A DNA stretch of 64,000 nucleotides from UBA1413 sp964650525. Lineage in GTDB: Bacteria > Bacteroidota > Bacteroidia > Bacteroidales > Prolixibacteraceae. The stretch spans positions 1-64,000 of the forward strand of contig CAZYUA010000006.1 in the NCBI GenBank assembly GCA_964650525.1, read 5' to 3'. Made by a program: the position numbers and the translations under genes. Numbering within the stretch: position 1 is the stretch's first letter; each line of letters begins with the position of its first letter. Below, piece after piece: positions 44,990-54,227 of this stretch. The notes beneath the pieces were generated by a model that ran no database searches, was not told where the DNA came from, and saw nothing but the letters and a program-made list of their open reading frames with translations.

Positions 44990-46017
44990 GGTTCCTTCTT
45001 GTTGACAAAATGAAAGCCCACCTGGTGGTTGATAAAATTCACGCTGATGATGCCATGCTCAAGGAAACTGAAACCCAGTATGCCGTCCAGGCTGGTATTG
45101 TAAACCTCGCTGAGCGAAAAGAGGTTGGTGACGATAGTTTCCATATTATTTATCGGTCGGGTGCCAAGGGTGAAATCGTTCATCCGTCCAAAAAGAACAT
45201 CCCTGGCTGATAATCCTGCTCCCCTTAGCGTGGTGCGGCGGGTAACTGTAATGGTATTCAACACATTTTTTCCGGCCCCGCTGCTTATTACGTTGGTCTC
45301 GGCTGCCGTGTCAAAGCAAAAATTCAGTGTTTTGCCTCCGACGGTGGCTTTCAGAAAGAGGACGGGGGCATTGCCCTGTATGGTTTGACGATAGTCGGAA
45401 ACAAAAGGCGGGTCTTCCCGGAAGATACGGTTGCCGGAGCGGTCAAGCAAATATAATCTCAGTTCATCATGCTCAGGATCAATAATGATCTCATGATTTC
45501 TGAACATGCTGAAACCCACCAAACCCAATATCCTGACTCCCCTGTGGTTCTCAATGTGTCCAAGGTTGGCTGTTTCTGCCGTCAGGTTGCTGAAATCCAT
45601 GCCCGCAAATTCCATTTTTTTAAGGGTGATCTCTTCAGACTCTCCGACATCTCCTGTAATCCCTTGTGTGCCTGAAAGGGTTGATGTATGGTATTCCCTG
45701 AAATAGGTTTTGTTGAGCACCAGGTTTTTGGCTCCCGTATCAAATACAAGGTTGCCGGATTGTCCGTCGATGATTGAATCAATCAGGAATAAACGGCCCG
45801 CCCGTTTTAAAGGCACTATCACCCGGTCGGGCAGATTTTCGTTTACAGGGATGAATACCAACGTTTCTTCAGAAAGGGCGGTTGTCTTCACCGGTTCAGA
45901 GTCAGAAAAAAGCAGGACCGGAAAGGGATTTTTGGGAGACAGGGAGAGGGCTAAACCGCCAAAAATCACAATTCCTGCGGTAAGAAGGGTTCCGGCTATG
46001 TTCCCGCCCGGCTTCAT
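44986..46017 (-). CDS. Membrane-anchored two-lobed retropepsin-like aspartic protease
   Basis: 343 residues from ATG 46015-46017; a TTG 18 bases upstream is disregarded. One hydrophobic segment (about 8-28, IAGTLLTAGIVIFGGLALSL) probably anchors it with the catalytic part outside. Two aspartyl protease lobes follow: VFDTGAKN with Asp93 and ILGLVGFSMF, then FCFDTAAETN with Asp236 and DGILGFSFLEHG. Each lobe has the D-T-G/A plus hydrophobic-Gly signature, so the two-lobed protein may form an active site without dimerising. The second lobe has DTA instead of DTG. Its stop overlaps the ATG of the four-repeat E-set gene. It may process that partner or an unrelated envelope protein. Confidence 0.82.
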   Translation of the reverse strand: MKPGGNIAGTLLTAGIVIFGGLALSLSPKNPFPVLLFSDSEPVKTTALSEETLVFIPVNENLPDRVIVPLKRAGRLFLIDSIIDGQSGNLVFDTGAKNLVLNKTYFREYHTSTLSGTQGITGDVGESEEITLKKMEFAGMDFSNLTAETANLGHIENHRGVRILGLVGFSMFRNHEIIIDPEHDELRLYLLDRSGNRIFREDPPFVSDYRQTIQGNAPVLFLKATVGGKTLNFCFDTAAETNVISSGAGKNVLNTITVTRRTTLRGAGLSARDVLFGRMNDFTLGTRPINNMETIVTNLFSLSEVYNTSLDGILGFSFLEHGIISVNFINHQVGFHFVNKKEP

Positions 46018-46206
46018 ATAAGGATTTTGATGCAAATTAGCACATTCTGCCTGATTGTTGTATTATCCCCCGTATTTTATTGCCGGGAACTTCTTCGTCC
46101 TTCCCTTGACAAATAATCCCTGAAGAAGATGTGCTATACCGGTTATAAATACTATTTTAGAGCGAGAAAATAGATGTATAGTAACAAAAGCAGGAGGTTT
46201 ATGGAT

Positions 46207-47673
46207 ATGAGCAAGTCGGTGAGTTGTTTTCTGGCGGCCGGAGAGGCGGCTGATCTGAACCAGACCATTGCAGCCTTACAAAAGTCACCGCTGGTCGATG
46301 GGGTATTTGTGATGGCGGGAGAGGTACCCTCTGACGGGTTCTCCCCGTGGACTAACGGGATGGCGGTGCGGGGGAGCCTGGCTGCCACAGAAGGGATGCA
46401 CTCCATTTTGCGGCATGCAAAGGGCGAATACGTGTTGCTGTATACCAAATCCTTACCCCTGAATCCGGGCCCCTGGGCGTTGGAAAGGATGGTACAGGTA
46501 GCAGAAGATTCAGGGGCAGGAATGGTCTACTCCGACCATTATACCCTGAAAGAGGGGAAATTACAGGTAAACCCGGTGATTGATTACCAGCCCGGAAGCC
46601 TGCGCGACGACTTTAACTTCGGATCCCTGCTCCTTTACCGGTACCATGCCCTCCGGGAAGCTGTATCCGCCATGGACACCCCTTTTCGATTTGCTGCACT
46701 TTATGACCTCCGGCTGAAGGTGTCCAGGAACTATCCGGTCGTCCGGATTCCTGAATATCTTTATTCTGAAGCCGAAACCGACACCCGCAAGTCCGGGGAA
46801 AAACAATTTGATTATGTGGATCCCAAAAACAGGGAGGTCCAGTTGGAAATGGAGGCGGCCTGTACCCTCCATTTGAAACAGGTTGGCGGGTGGCTGAAAC
46901 CCGATTTTCTGACCATCGATCCGGAACAGGGTGATTTTCCCTGTGAAGCCTCGGTCGTTATTCCTGTGCGAAACCGGGTCAGGACCATCGAAGAGGCCAT
47001 ACGTTCGGTATTCAGCCAAAAGACAGGTTTTGATTATAACATCCTGGTAGTAGATAACCATTCCACGGATGGAACCACGGAAATTTTAACCCGTCTGGCC
47101 AGGGAGGAGCCACGGTTGGTACTTATCATCCCCGACAGGAACGATTTGGGTATCGGCGGATGCTGGACTACTGCCGTCATGGATCCGCGGTGCGGAAAAT
47201 TTGCCGTACAGCTCGACAGCGATGACCTGTATATCGATGAAAAGGTTTTGCAGCGGATCGTGGATTGCTTTTATGCCGAGCGGTGCGCAATGGTTGTAGG
47301 ATCTTACCGTATGGTGAATGTTAAACTGGAAGAAATCCCTCCCGGTGTTATAGACCATAGGGAGTGGACTCCCGGTAACGGACCTAACAACGCCTTGCGC
47401 ATCAACGGGCTGGGGGCCCCGCGAGCATTCTTCACCCCCCTGCTGAGGGAGATTAAGATCCCCAATACCAGTTACGGGGAGGATTATGCCGTAGGAATCC
47501 GGATTTCCCGGCAATACAGAATCGGCAGGATTTACGATCCCCTCTACCTGTGCCGAAGGTGGGAAGGAAATTCAGATGCTGCCCTCGATATTGTCAGGCA
47601 AAACAGTCATAACTTCTATAAAGACCGCCTTCGAACGCTGGAACTGACCGCCAGAATCAGAATGAACAGGTAA
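46207..47673 (+). CDS. Family 2 glycosyltransferase with an additional degenerate N-terminal domain
   Basis: 488 residues from ATG 46207, chosen because AGGAGG lies at 46192-46197, 9 bases upstream; ATGs at 46201 and 46174 are in the same frame. The C-terminal half (about 240-480) is a GT-A domain with ASVVIPVRNRVRTIEEAI, VVDNHSTDGTTEIL, the metal site LDSDDLYIDE and NTSYGEDYAVG. The N-terminal half keeps GT-A-like pieces (HAKGEYVLLYTKSLPLNP, MVYSDHYTLKEG) but no full DXD motif. No membrane span, so it is cytosolic or peripheral. It is divergent from the protease gene. The acceptor is unknown. Confidence 0.85.
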   Translation: MSKSVSCFLAAGEAADLNQTIAALQKSPLVDGVFVMAGEVPSDGFSPWTNGMAVRGSLAATEGMHSILRHAKGEYVLLYTKSLPLNPGPWALERMVQVAEDSGAGMVYSDHYTLKEGKLQVNPVIDYQPGSLRDDFNFGSLLLYRYHALREAVSAMDTPFRFAALYDLRLKVSRNYPVVRIPEYLYSEAETDTRKSGEKQFDYVDPKNREVQLEMEAACTLHLKQVGGWLKPDFLTIDPEQGDFPCEASVVIPVRNRVRTIEEAIRSVFSQKTGFDYNILVVDNHSTDGTTEILTRLAREEPRLVLIIPDRNDLGIGGCWTTAVMDPRCGKFAVQLDSDDLYIDEKVLQRIVDCFYAERCAMVVGSYRMVNVKLEEIPPGVIDHREWTPGNGPNNALRINGLGAPRAFFTPLLREIKIPNTSYGEDYAVGIRISRQYRIGRIYDPLYLCRRWEGNSDAALDIVRQNSHNFYKDRLRTLELTARIRMNR

Positions 47674-47801
47674 CCCTTCCGGCTGAAGATACCCGTAACG
47701 TCAAATCCGGGTGTTTGTCCGGAAATGAGATTACTCAGTAGGACGGAATCCCGGTATTAAGCTTAGAATGCTGTATTTCAATGGTTTTGATCGATATCCG
47801 G

Positions 47802-48458
47802 TCAAGTGGTTTTTTTAGGCTTTCGGGATGGCTGAAAAACTGCCCGCACAGGCGCACCATCGGCCTCACGGAGGTTTAGTGGAAAGCAGTAAAACAATCC
47901 CGCTTCATCTGCCAGATCTTCCGGAAAATACAGATTCTCGACAATCACGAGATCTGCATCGAAAAGGATATGATGAACAGGCCAGGTCTCCGATTCCAGA
48001 GGATCCACAGATAGGGTATCAATGCCGATGCCTTTCAGAGGCCTTTGTGCCAGCCAGCGGGCAGCCTTCACTGTCAAAACGGGGAAACCCCGCAGGTATT
48101 CATCCTTACCCCAATGGCGGCTCCATCCGGTCCTGAACAGCAGAAATTCAGGTTCCTCCGGTGCGCCTGACAAGCCTTTCAGAAACGGTAAACCGATCAT
48201 TTTTTTACCTTGGGGAACGGGGATTATCTGCGCCTTTCCGGCAAACTGGGAAACAGGGTACTGGTCGAGCGTCTTTCCGTTTTGCAGCATATGAGAAGGT
48301 GCGTCTATGTGGGTTCCGGTATGGCCTTCCATCTCCACGCCCAGTTCACGGTACCCGTCTTTCTGAAGGGATGCTGCCTGCCTGATCACCGGCTGGGGCT
48401 TTCCTGGATAAACCGGCATTCCGGCGTGCAAGGGGTGCGTAAGATCGTAAGTTCCCAT
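47802..48458 (-). CDS. Cyclase-family metal-dependent hydrolase (kynurenine formamidase-like)
   Basis: 218 residues. The family signature H-x-G-T-H-x-D-x-P-x-H is complete in GHTGTHIDAPSHM (His46, His50, Asp52, His56), with LTHPLHAGMPVYPG at the N-terminus. Members hydrolyse formamides, lactones or esters with bound Mn or Zn. No tryptophan-degradation genes are near. It is divergent from rhaT, and both have the same -7 box TACATTTG, so a link to rhamnose or a sugar lactone is possible but unproven. Confidence 0.85.
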   Translation of the reverse strand: MGTYDLTHPLHAGMPVYPGKPQPVIRQAASLQKDGYRELGVEMEGHTGTHIDAPSHMLQNGKTLDQYPVSQFAGKAQIIPVPQGKKMIGLPFLKGLSGAPEEPEFLLFRTGWSRHWGKDEYLRGFPVLTVKAARWLAQRPLKGIGIDTLSVDPLESETWPVHHILFDADLVIVENLYFPEDLADEAGLFYCFPLNLREADGAPVRAVFQPSRKPKKTT

Positions 48459-48468
48459 GTTTTTTTCT

Positions 48469-48476
48469 CAAATGTA
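48469..48476 (-). promoter_or_regulatory. -7 element of the cyclase-family gene
   Basis: Minus strand TACATTTG, exact TAnnTTTG match, ending 11 bases before the start codon, so the mRNA would have almost no leader. No good -33 box. Confidence 0.4.
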
Positions 48477-48541
48477 TCGCAATCATCTCATAATTTATAA
48501 GAAAAATTCAAAGAATGCAAGGAAAGGTACAGATGAATATT

Positions 48542-48549
48542 TACATTTG
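48542..48549 (+). promoter_or_regulatory. rhaT promoter -7 element
   Basis: TACATTTG, exact match to TAnnTTTG and identical to the element of the divergent gene. Predicted start near 48556, about 23 bases before the rhaT ATG. No clear -33 box, which could suit activator-dependent transcription. Confidence 0.45.
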
Positions 48550-48578
48550 GGGAAGTATAATTAAAACCTGCTCTGATT

Positions 48579-49610
48579 ATGATCCATTCGATACTAGGAA
48601 TTCTGATAATTGCCGTTGGAAGTTTCGGACAATCCAGTTCGTACGTTCCCATCAATAAGGTTAAAAACTGGTCGTGGGAGAGTTTCTGGCTCACCCAGGG
48701 GATCTTTGCCTGGTTGATATTTCCTTTTCTTGGGGCCTTACTGGGAGTGCCGGAAGGGCATACCCTTGGGGGACTCTTGTCGGGGAGCGGAAATGCAGCG
48801 CTGAAAGCTATGGGGTATGGTGTCTTGTGGGGGGTTGGCGGATTAACCTTCGGTCTGAGCATGCGTTATTTGGGAATTGCCATGGGGCAGTCCATAGCGT
48901 TGGGCACCTGTTCTGCCTTTGGGACGCTGATTCCTGCTGTGGTTGCCGGGACCAATCTTTTCCAGGGGAAAGGCCTCCTTTTGCTGGTGGCAGTATCTAT
49001 TGCCATCGCCGGTATCGCTACCATCGGATATGCTGGAAGCCTGCGGGATAAAAATATGTCAGAGGAACAAAAACGGGCAGCTATCAAAGATTTTGCTCTT
49101 GGGAAAGGATTGCTGGTTGCCCTATTGGCAGGGGTAATGAGTGCCTGTTTTAATTTCGGACTGGAAGCGGGAAAACCCATTGCCGATGCAGCCGCCGCTG
49201 CCGGGGCTCCCCGGCTGTTCGTAACCCTGCCAGCCACCTTTTTGGTAACCCTCGGTGGTTTCCTGACCAATGCGATCTACTGTTTGTCTCAGAACTTTAA
49301 ACATAATACCTTCACCGATTATTACCAGCCCGATCGCAAAACCCTGGTCAATAACCTGCTCTTCTGCGCCCTGGCCGGCATTCTCTGGTATTCGCAATTC
49401 TTCGGCCTCGGAATCGGAAAAAGCTTTTTTCAAGAAGGTAGTGTAATCATGATTTTCTCCTGGAGCATCCTGATGTCGCTTAACGTGACCTTCAGCAACG
49501 TATGGGGGATTATACTCAAAGAGTGGAAAGGCGTCAGCCGGAAAACCATGACCATCCTGATTATCGGATTGATTATTCTGATTTTCTCCACTTTTGTAAT
49601 CAATTTTTAA
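48579..49610 (+). CDS. rhaT: L-rhamnose/proton symporter
   Basis: 343 residues with about ten membrane spans. Family landmarks: GSFGQSSSYVPINKVKNWSWE, SFWLTQGIFAWLIFPF, LSMRYLGIAMGQS and LAGVMSACFNFGLEAGKPI. Imports L-rhamnose with protons across the inner membrane. The stop is 5 bp before rhaM, and rhaA follows, so it heads a rhamnose-uptake and isomerisation operon that ends near the GH78 rhamnosidase. The rhamnulokinase and aldolase genes are not here. Confidence 0.95.
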   Translation: MIHSILGILIIAVGSFGQSSSYVPINKVKNWSWESFWLTQGIFAWLIFPFLGALLGVPEGHTLGGLLSGSGNAALKAMGYGVLWGVGGLTFGLSMRYLGIAMGQSIALGTCSAFGTLIPAVVAGTNLFQGKGLLLLVAVSIAIAGIATIGYAGSLRDKNMSEEQKRAAIKDFALGKGLLVALLAGVMSACFNFGLEAGKPIADAAAAAGAPRLFVTLPATFLVTLGGFLTNAIYCLSQNFKHNTFTDYYQPDRKTLVNNLLFCALAGILWYSQFFGLGIGKSFFQEGSVIMIFSWSILMSLNVTFSNVWGIILKEWKGVSRKTMTILIIGLIILIFSTFVINF

Positions 49611-49615
49611 AATGT

Positions 49616-49936
49616 ATGATTATGAGACGTTTCGGGTTTAAAATGAAGCTAAAACCCGGTTTCCGGGAAGAATACATCAAAAGGCACAACGCTATCTGGC
49701 CTGAACTGGCTGCTCTGATAAAAACCGGGGGAGTATCAGATTATTCGATTTTCCTGGATGAGGAAACCAACATTCTTTTTGGAGTGCAGAGCGTTAGTGG
49801 GGAACAGTCTTCGCAGGACATGGGCGTGGATCCCATTGTTGCCCGGTGGTGGGCTTTTATGGCCGATATTATGGAGACCAATCCTGACAATTCACCCGTA
49901 ACCATCCCGCTTGAGGAGGTCTTTTACCTGAAATGA
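49616..49936 (+). CDS. rhaM: L-rhamnose mutarotase
   Basis: 106 residues from ATG 49616 (MIMRRFGFKMKLKPG); a longer frame from 49502 overlaps rhaT and is not used. It interconverts alpha- and beta-L-rhamnose. Catalytic-site landmarks: His in IKRHNAIWPEL, Tyr in VSDYSIFLDE and Trp-Trp in VARWWAFM, ending with PLEEVFYL. It lies 5 bp after rhaT and 109 bp before rhaA. Confidence 0.94.
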   Translation: MIMRRFGFKMKLKPGFREEYIKRHNAIWPELAALIKTGGVSDYSIFLDEETNILFGVQSVSGEQSSQDMGVDPIVARWWAFMADIMETNPDNSPVTIPLEEVFYLK

Positions 49937-50045
49937 CCCGGGCACCGGGTTTGGTGCTCTCCGGATTACCTTACCGTTGAATGGATATTCCGGATAAAAA
50001 TGCGGGAAATTCGAATAATTAATTAATTTGCAATAATTTAAAGAG

Positions 50046-51311
50046 ATGAAGAAGGAAATGATTTTGAAGGCATACGAACTGGCTAAACAGGAGTATGCAG
50101 AACTGGGTGTTGATACCGATGCGGTCATCAAAAAAATGGATGAACTGGTTATCAGCCTTCACTGCTGGCAAACCGACGATGTGGGGGGGTTTGAGAAACC
50201 AGACGCTGCCCTGGGAGGTGGCGGAATCCAGGTGACCGGAAATTACCCCGGCAAAGCCAGAACTATGGAGGAAATGAGGGCCGACCTGGAAAAGGTGCTT
50301 TCGCTGTTGCCCGGGAAGCAGCGGATAAGCCTCCATGCCATCTATGGCGAGTTCGGGGGTGAATTGGTCGACAGAGATCAGATAGAAGTAAAGCATTTCC
50401 AGGGTTGGATCGATTGGGCTAAAACCCGGGGGATAGGCCTGGATTTCAATTGCACTTGTTTTTCTCATCCCAAAGCCGACGACGGCTGGACCCTGTCAAG
50501 TAAAAATGAGGAGTATCGCCGCTTCTGGATCGAACACACCAAACGGTGCCGCCGGATAGCTGCAGAAATGGGAAAGCAACTGGGAACCCCCTGTGTGCAT
50601 AATATATGGATCCCTGACGGTTCAAAGGATACCCCCGTCGACCGGTACACCCACAGGGCCCTGCTGAAAGACTCCCTCGACCAGATTTTCGCTGAAAAAT
50701 TCCCTGCTGAGCATCTGAAAGATGCCGTGGAGAGCAAACTTTTCGGCATTGGCTCTGAATCGTACGTGGTGGGATCGCACGATTTTTACCTTTGTTATGC
50801 TGCTCAGAACAACATCCTGATAACCCTGGACAATGGCCATTTCCATCCCACAGAACAGGTAGGCGACAAAATTTCAGCCATTCTTCAGTTTGTGCCCGAG
50901 CTGTTGCTTCATGTAACCAGAGGTGTCCGCTGGGACAGTGACCATGTGGTTATCGTGAACGATGAGATCCAGCTTATAGCCCATGAAATCATCAGGAGTA
51001 AGGCCCTGCACCGGGTTAATGTAGGTCTTGATTATTTCGACGGAAGCCTGAACCGGATTGGTGCCTATGTGGTGGGGACCTGCGCAGCCCGGCAGGCTTT
51101 TCTTATTGCCATGCTGGAACCCACAGCCAGGATCAGGGTGTGGGAGGAAGCAGGAAAAAGCTTCGAACGCCTCGCTTTGCTGGAACTCATGAAAACAAAA
51201 CCTTTCGGAGCCGTTTGGAATTATTACTGCCTGGTATCGGGTGTTCCCTCAGGAATGGACCTGATTTCCGAAATCCAGCAGTACGAGTCGGCAGTGCTGA
51301 GTAAACGGTAA
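50046..51311 (+). CDS. rhaA: L-rhamnose isomerase
   Basis: 421 residues, closely resembling the E. coli RhaA type. Converts L-rhamnose to L-rhamnulose with Mn. Landmarks: SLHCWQTDDVGGFE, TGNYPGKARTMEEMRADLE, NIWIPDGSKDTPVDR, AVESKLFGIGSESYVVGS, NGHFHPTE and RGVRWDSDHVV, which hold the His, Asp and Glu metal ligands. It follows rhaM by 109 bp; an AATTAATTTGC stretch about 16 bases before the ATG could be a weak own promoter. Called rhaI in some Bacteroides annotations. Confidence 0.96.
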   Translation: MKKEMILKAYELAKQEYAELGVDTDAVIKKMDELVISLHCWQTDDVGGFEKPDAALGGGGIQVTGNYPGKARTMEEMRADLEKVLSLLPGKQRISLHAIYGEFGGELVDRDQIEVKHFQGWIDWAKTRGIGLDFNCTCFSHPKADDGWTLSSKNEEYRRFWIEHTKRCRRIAAEMGKQLGTPCVHNIWIPDGSKDTPVDRYTHRALLKDSLDQIFAEKFPAEHLKDAVESKLFGIGSESYVVGSHDFYLCYAAQNNILITLDNGHFHPTEQVGDKISAILQFVPELLLHVTRGVRWDSDHVVIVNDEIQLIAHEIIRSKALHRVNVGLDYFDGSLNRIGAYVVGTCAARQAFLIAMLEPTARIRVWEEAGKSFERLALLELMKTKPFGAVWNYYCLVSGVPSGMDLISEIQQYESAVLSKR

Positions 51312-51513
51312 ACCAGTCTGGCAAGTTCTGAATTCCGGAAAATCAATAAAACATTCTTTTACAGGCTTTTTACATCTTATCGGTAATTTAGCTTTCCGGC
51401 AGGCGATCGGCTTGTTTCTGCCGGGGGAAATCAGGAATATCCCTCGGGACTCTCCATGGAGGGTCCCGGCTATGGTGAAAGACCGACTGGCTGATAGTGG
51501 GTTAAACCTTAAT

Positions 51514-54216
51514 ATGAAACCAATGAGAAAGATTTGTTTGGGATTACTTTCCGGAGTTCTTGTCGCGGTAGTCGCCTGTAAGATGGCGGACTCTCCGGCT
51601 TCGGTTACCAGTCTGTTGTGCGAGGGGCAGGAAAATCCCCTGGGAATCGACCGGGACCATCCTCTTTTTCAGTGGAAGATGGAGGATTCCCGCAGAGGAG
51701 CAGCTCAGACCGCCTTTCATCTGCTGGTAGCCAGTTCACCAGATAAACTTGCAGCCCACGAGGGCGATCTTTGGGATTCCGGCAAGGTGGAGTCTGATCA
51801 GTCGGTCCATATTCCCTACGGGGGGACCCCCCTCCAGTCGGGACAAACGTATTATTGGAAAGTCAAAATCTGGGATCAGGGGGGACAGGAGACTCCCTGG
51901 AGTGAGACAGCCACCTGGGATATGGGATTGCTTTCTTCCGGCGACTGGAAGGCTCATTGGATAGCACGGTCAGCCGACAAGCCTGGTCGCTCTGTCTGTA
52001 TGCGCAAGGAAATTGAGCTTCCCGGCAGGGAGATTACACAAGCAAGACTCTATGTCACCGGACTGGGCAGTTATGTTTTCCGCATCAATGGAGCCAAAGT
52101 GGGTAATGATCTGCTGACTCCCGGGTGGACCGATTTCAGAAAAAGAGTGGAGTACCAGGTGTATGATGTGACTGACTACCTGCAACCAGGTGAGAATGCC
52201 CTGGGAGCTGAGCTGGGCAATATGTGGTGGTCGGGCGGTCTCGGATGGAAAGGGGGAACGAAATATGCTGAAGGACCGCTGAAACTTCTGGCCCAGCTTG
52301 AGGTTACCTGCGATGATGCCATTTCCTGTACTTTCATTACCGATACCACCTGGAAGTGGCATGAATCAGCCATCGTGGCCGATCATGTGTATCACGGGGA
52401 AACCTTCGATGCGAACCTGGAACTGCCGGGGTGGGATGAACCGGGATTTGATGACGCATCGTGGGCTTATACGGAACCTGCAGGGTTCGATGGCGCCCTT
52501 ACCGGTCCGCGATTCCCGGCCCTTCGTTCACAAATGGAGATCACCCCCGTAAATCTTACAGAACCCCAGCCTGGTGAGTACGTCTATGACCTGGGTCAGA
52601 ACATAGTGGGATGGGCCCGCTTTAGTGTTTCGGGTGAAGCGGGAGATTCAATCAAATTCCGCTTCGCTGAACTGTTGCATGACGATGGAACCGTGGCGCA
52701 GGAAAACCTCCGGAGTGCCAAAGCTACTGATATTTACATTTCCGACGGCATACCCCGTCTCTGGGAACCCCGTTTTACCTATCATGGGTTCCGCTATGTA
52801 CAGGTTTCCGGGTTGAAGCAAAAACCGGGGCAAACCGATCTTACCGGGGTGGTCATTCACACCAGTGAACCCTTCATTGGTAAGTTCGAAACCTCGAACC
52901 AACTGATCAATGCCATTTATAAAAACATTACCTGGGGTCAGCGGGGTAATTTTTTTACGGTACCCACCGATTGCCCACAGCGGGATGAGAGACTCGGATG
53001 GATGGGCGACGCCCAGATTTTCGCTCCCACAGCCAATTTCAATATGAACCTTACCCGGTTCTGGAATAAATGGATGACCGATATTGCAGACGGTCAGGAG
53101 GCAGAAGGTTGGGTCTACGACGTTAATCCCGCCATAGTCGTGGAAGGCCCCTCAAAACCGGGATGGGGCGACGCCTGTGTAATCATACCCTGGCTTACCT
53201 ACCTCTATTTCGGTGATAGCCGCCTCTTGGAAGAGTCCTACCCCGTGATGAAAAAGTGGGTCGATTACATGCATCAAAAAAGTGATAATTTGATTTATAT
53301 CTGGGGAGAAAAAGGCGGATGGAACGGTTACGGAGATTGGATTGCAGTGGAAAAAACCCCGTCAGAACCTATCGGGACCGCCTATTTTTGCTATACCTCC
53401 CGTTTGTTGTCCAGAATGGCGGCTGTCCTTGGGAAACAGGCTGATTCGGCGTATTATGCCGGTCTTGCCGAAAGGATAGCCCTGGCCTACCAGGCACAAT
53501 ACTGGGATAAGGATTCGCTGAATTATCCGGGAGCCACCCAAACGGCCAATCTCTTACCCCTTGCCTTCGGGATTACCCCTGAGGAGCTCAGGGAACAGGT
53601 TGTCCAAAACCTCGTGAACAATGTCAGGGCAAAAAACAATCATCCTACCACCGGTTTCCTGGGAACGGGGTATATTTTGCCAGTGCTTTCGGCAACAGGG
53701 AATCATGAACTGGCCTATGAAATGATTAACCAGGTTACTTACCCCTCCTGGGGCTATATGGTCGCACAAGGAGCCACTTCCATCTGGGAACTCTGGAACA
53801 GCGACACAGAACGGCCCGAAGGGATGAATTCCCGTAACCATTTTGCCCTGGGATGCGTGGGAGAGTGGATGTGGAACACCCTGGCAGGAATCCGGGTTTG
53901 TGAACAACAACCCGGTTTTAAAAAGAGTATCATCAAACCGGAACCGACAGGCGACCTGGCATGGGTGAAAGCAGAATACGAAACCAACTACGGGAAACTG
54001 GCTGCGGACTGGAAACTGGAAGGCAAGAAGATGTTCCTGAACCTGACCGTCCCTGCTAACACCAGCGCCCTCCTTATTCCTCCGGTTTTCAAACCCGGAG
54101 CTACCCTGAAGGAGAACGGGAAAACAGCTGTTTCGGGAGCCGTGAAGGGCGTTTCGGCTGACGAAAATGGAAATTTTGTCGTTCAGGCAGGGAGCTACCG
54201 TTTCGTACTTGACTGA
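51514..54216 (+). CDS. GH78 alpha-L-rhamnosidase lipoprotein
   Basis: 900 residues from ATG 51514; the frame continues to 51412 but the lipoprotein signal begins here (MKPMRKICLGLLSGVLVAVVAC, lipid Cys22). A fibronectin-like domain (ENPLGIDRDHPLFQWKMED), the Bac_rhamnosid N-terminal beta domain (ARLYVTGLGSYVFRINGAKVG), and the concanavalin-like domain precede the (alpha/alpha)6 catalytic barrel. Active-site acids are in DCPQRDERLGWMGDAQ and the aromatic site near GGWNGYGDWIA; SIWELWNSDTERP is the second conserved region. It releases terminal L-rhamnose for RhaT-RhaM-RhaA upstream. A 12-bp perfect hairpin follows the gene. Confidence 0.95.
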   Translation: MKPMRKICLGLLSGVLVAVVACKMADSPASVTSLLCEGQENPLGIDRDHPLFQWKMEDSRRGAAQTAFHLLVASSPDKLAAHEGDLWDSGKVESDQSVHIPYGGTPLQSGQTYYWKVKIWDQGGQETPWSETATWDMGLLSSGDWKAHWIARSADKPGRSVCMRKEIELPGREITQARLYVTGLGSYVFRINGAKVGNDLLTPGWTDFRKRVEYQVYDVTDYLQPGENALGAELGNMWWSGGLGWKGGTKYAEGPLKLLAQLEVTCDDAISCTFITDTTWKWHESAIVADHVYHGETFDANLELPGWDEPGFDDASWAYTEPAGFDGALTGPRFPALRSQMEITPVNLTEPQPGEYVYDLGQNIVGWARFSVSGEAGDSIKFRFAELLHDDGTVAQENLRSAKATDIYISDGIPRLWEPRFTYHGFRYVQVSGLKQKPGQTDLTGVVIHTSEPFIGKFETSNQLINAIYKNITWGQRGNFFTVPTDCPQRDERLGWMGDAQIFAPTANFNMNLTRFWNKWMTDIADGQEAEGWVYDVNPAIVVEGPSKPGWGDACVIIPWLTYLYFGDSRLLEESYPVMKKWVDYMHQKSDNLIYIWGEKGGWNGYGDWIAVEKTPSEPIGTAYFCYTSRLLSRMAAVLGKQADSAYYAGLAERIALAYQAQYWDKDSLNYPGATQTANLLPLAFGITPEELREQVVQNLVNNVRAKNNHPTTGFLGTGYILPVLSATGNHELAYEMINQVTYPSWGYMVAQGATSIWELWNSDTERPEGMNSRNHFALGCVGEWMWNTLAGIRVCEQQPGFKKSIIKPEPTGDLAWVKAEYETNYGKLAADWKLEGKKMFLNLTVPANTSALLIPPVFKPGATLKENGKTAVSGAVKGVSADENGNFVVQAGSYRFVLD

Positions 54217-54227
54217 AGCCAAAAGAG

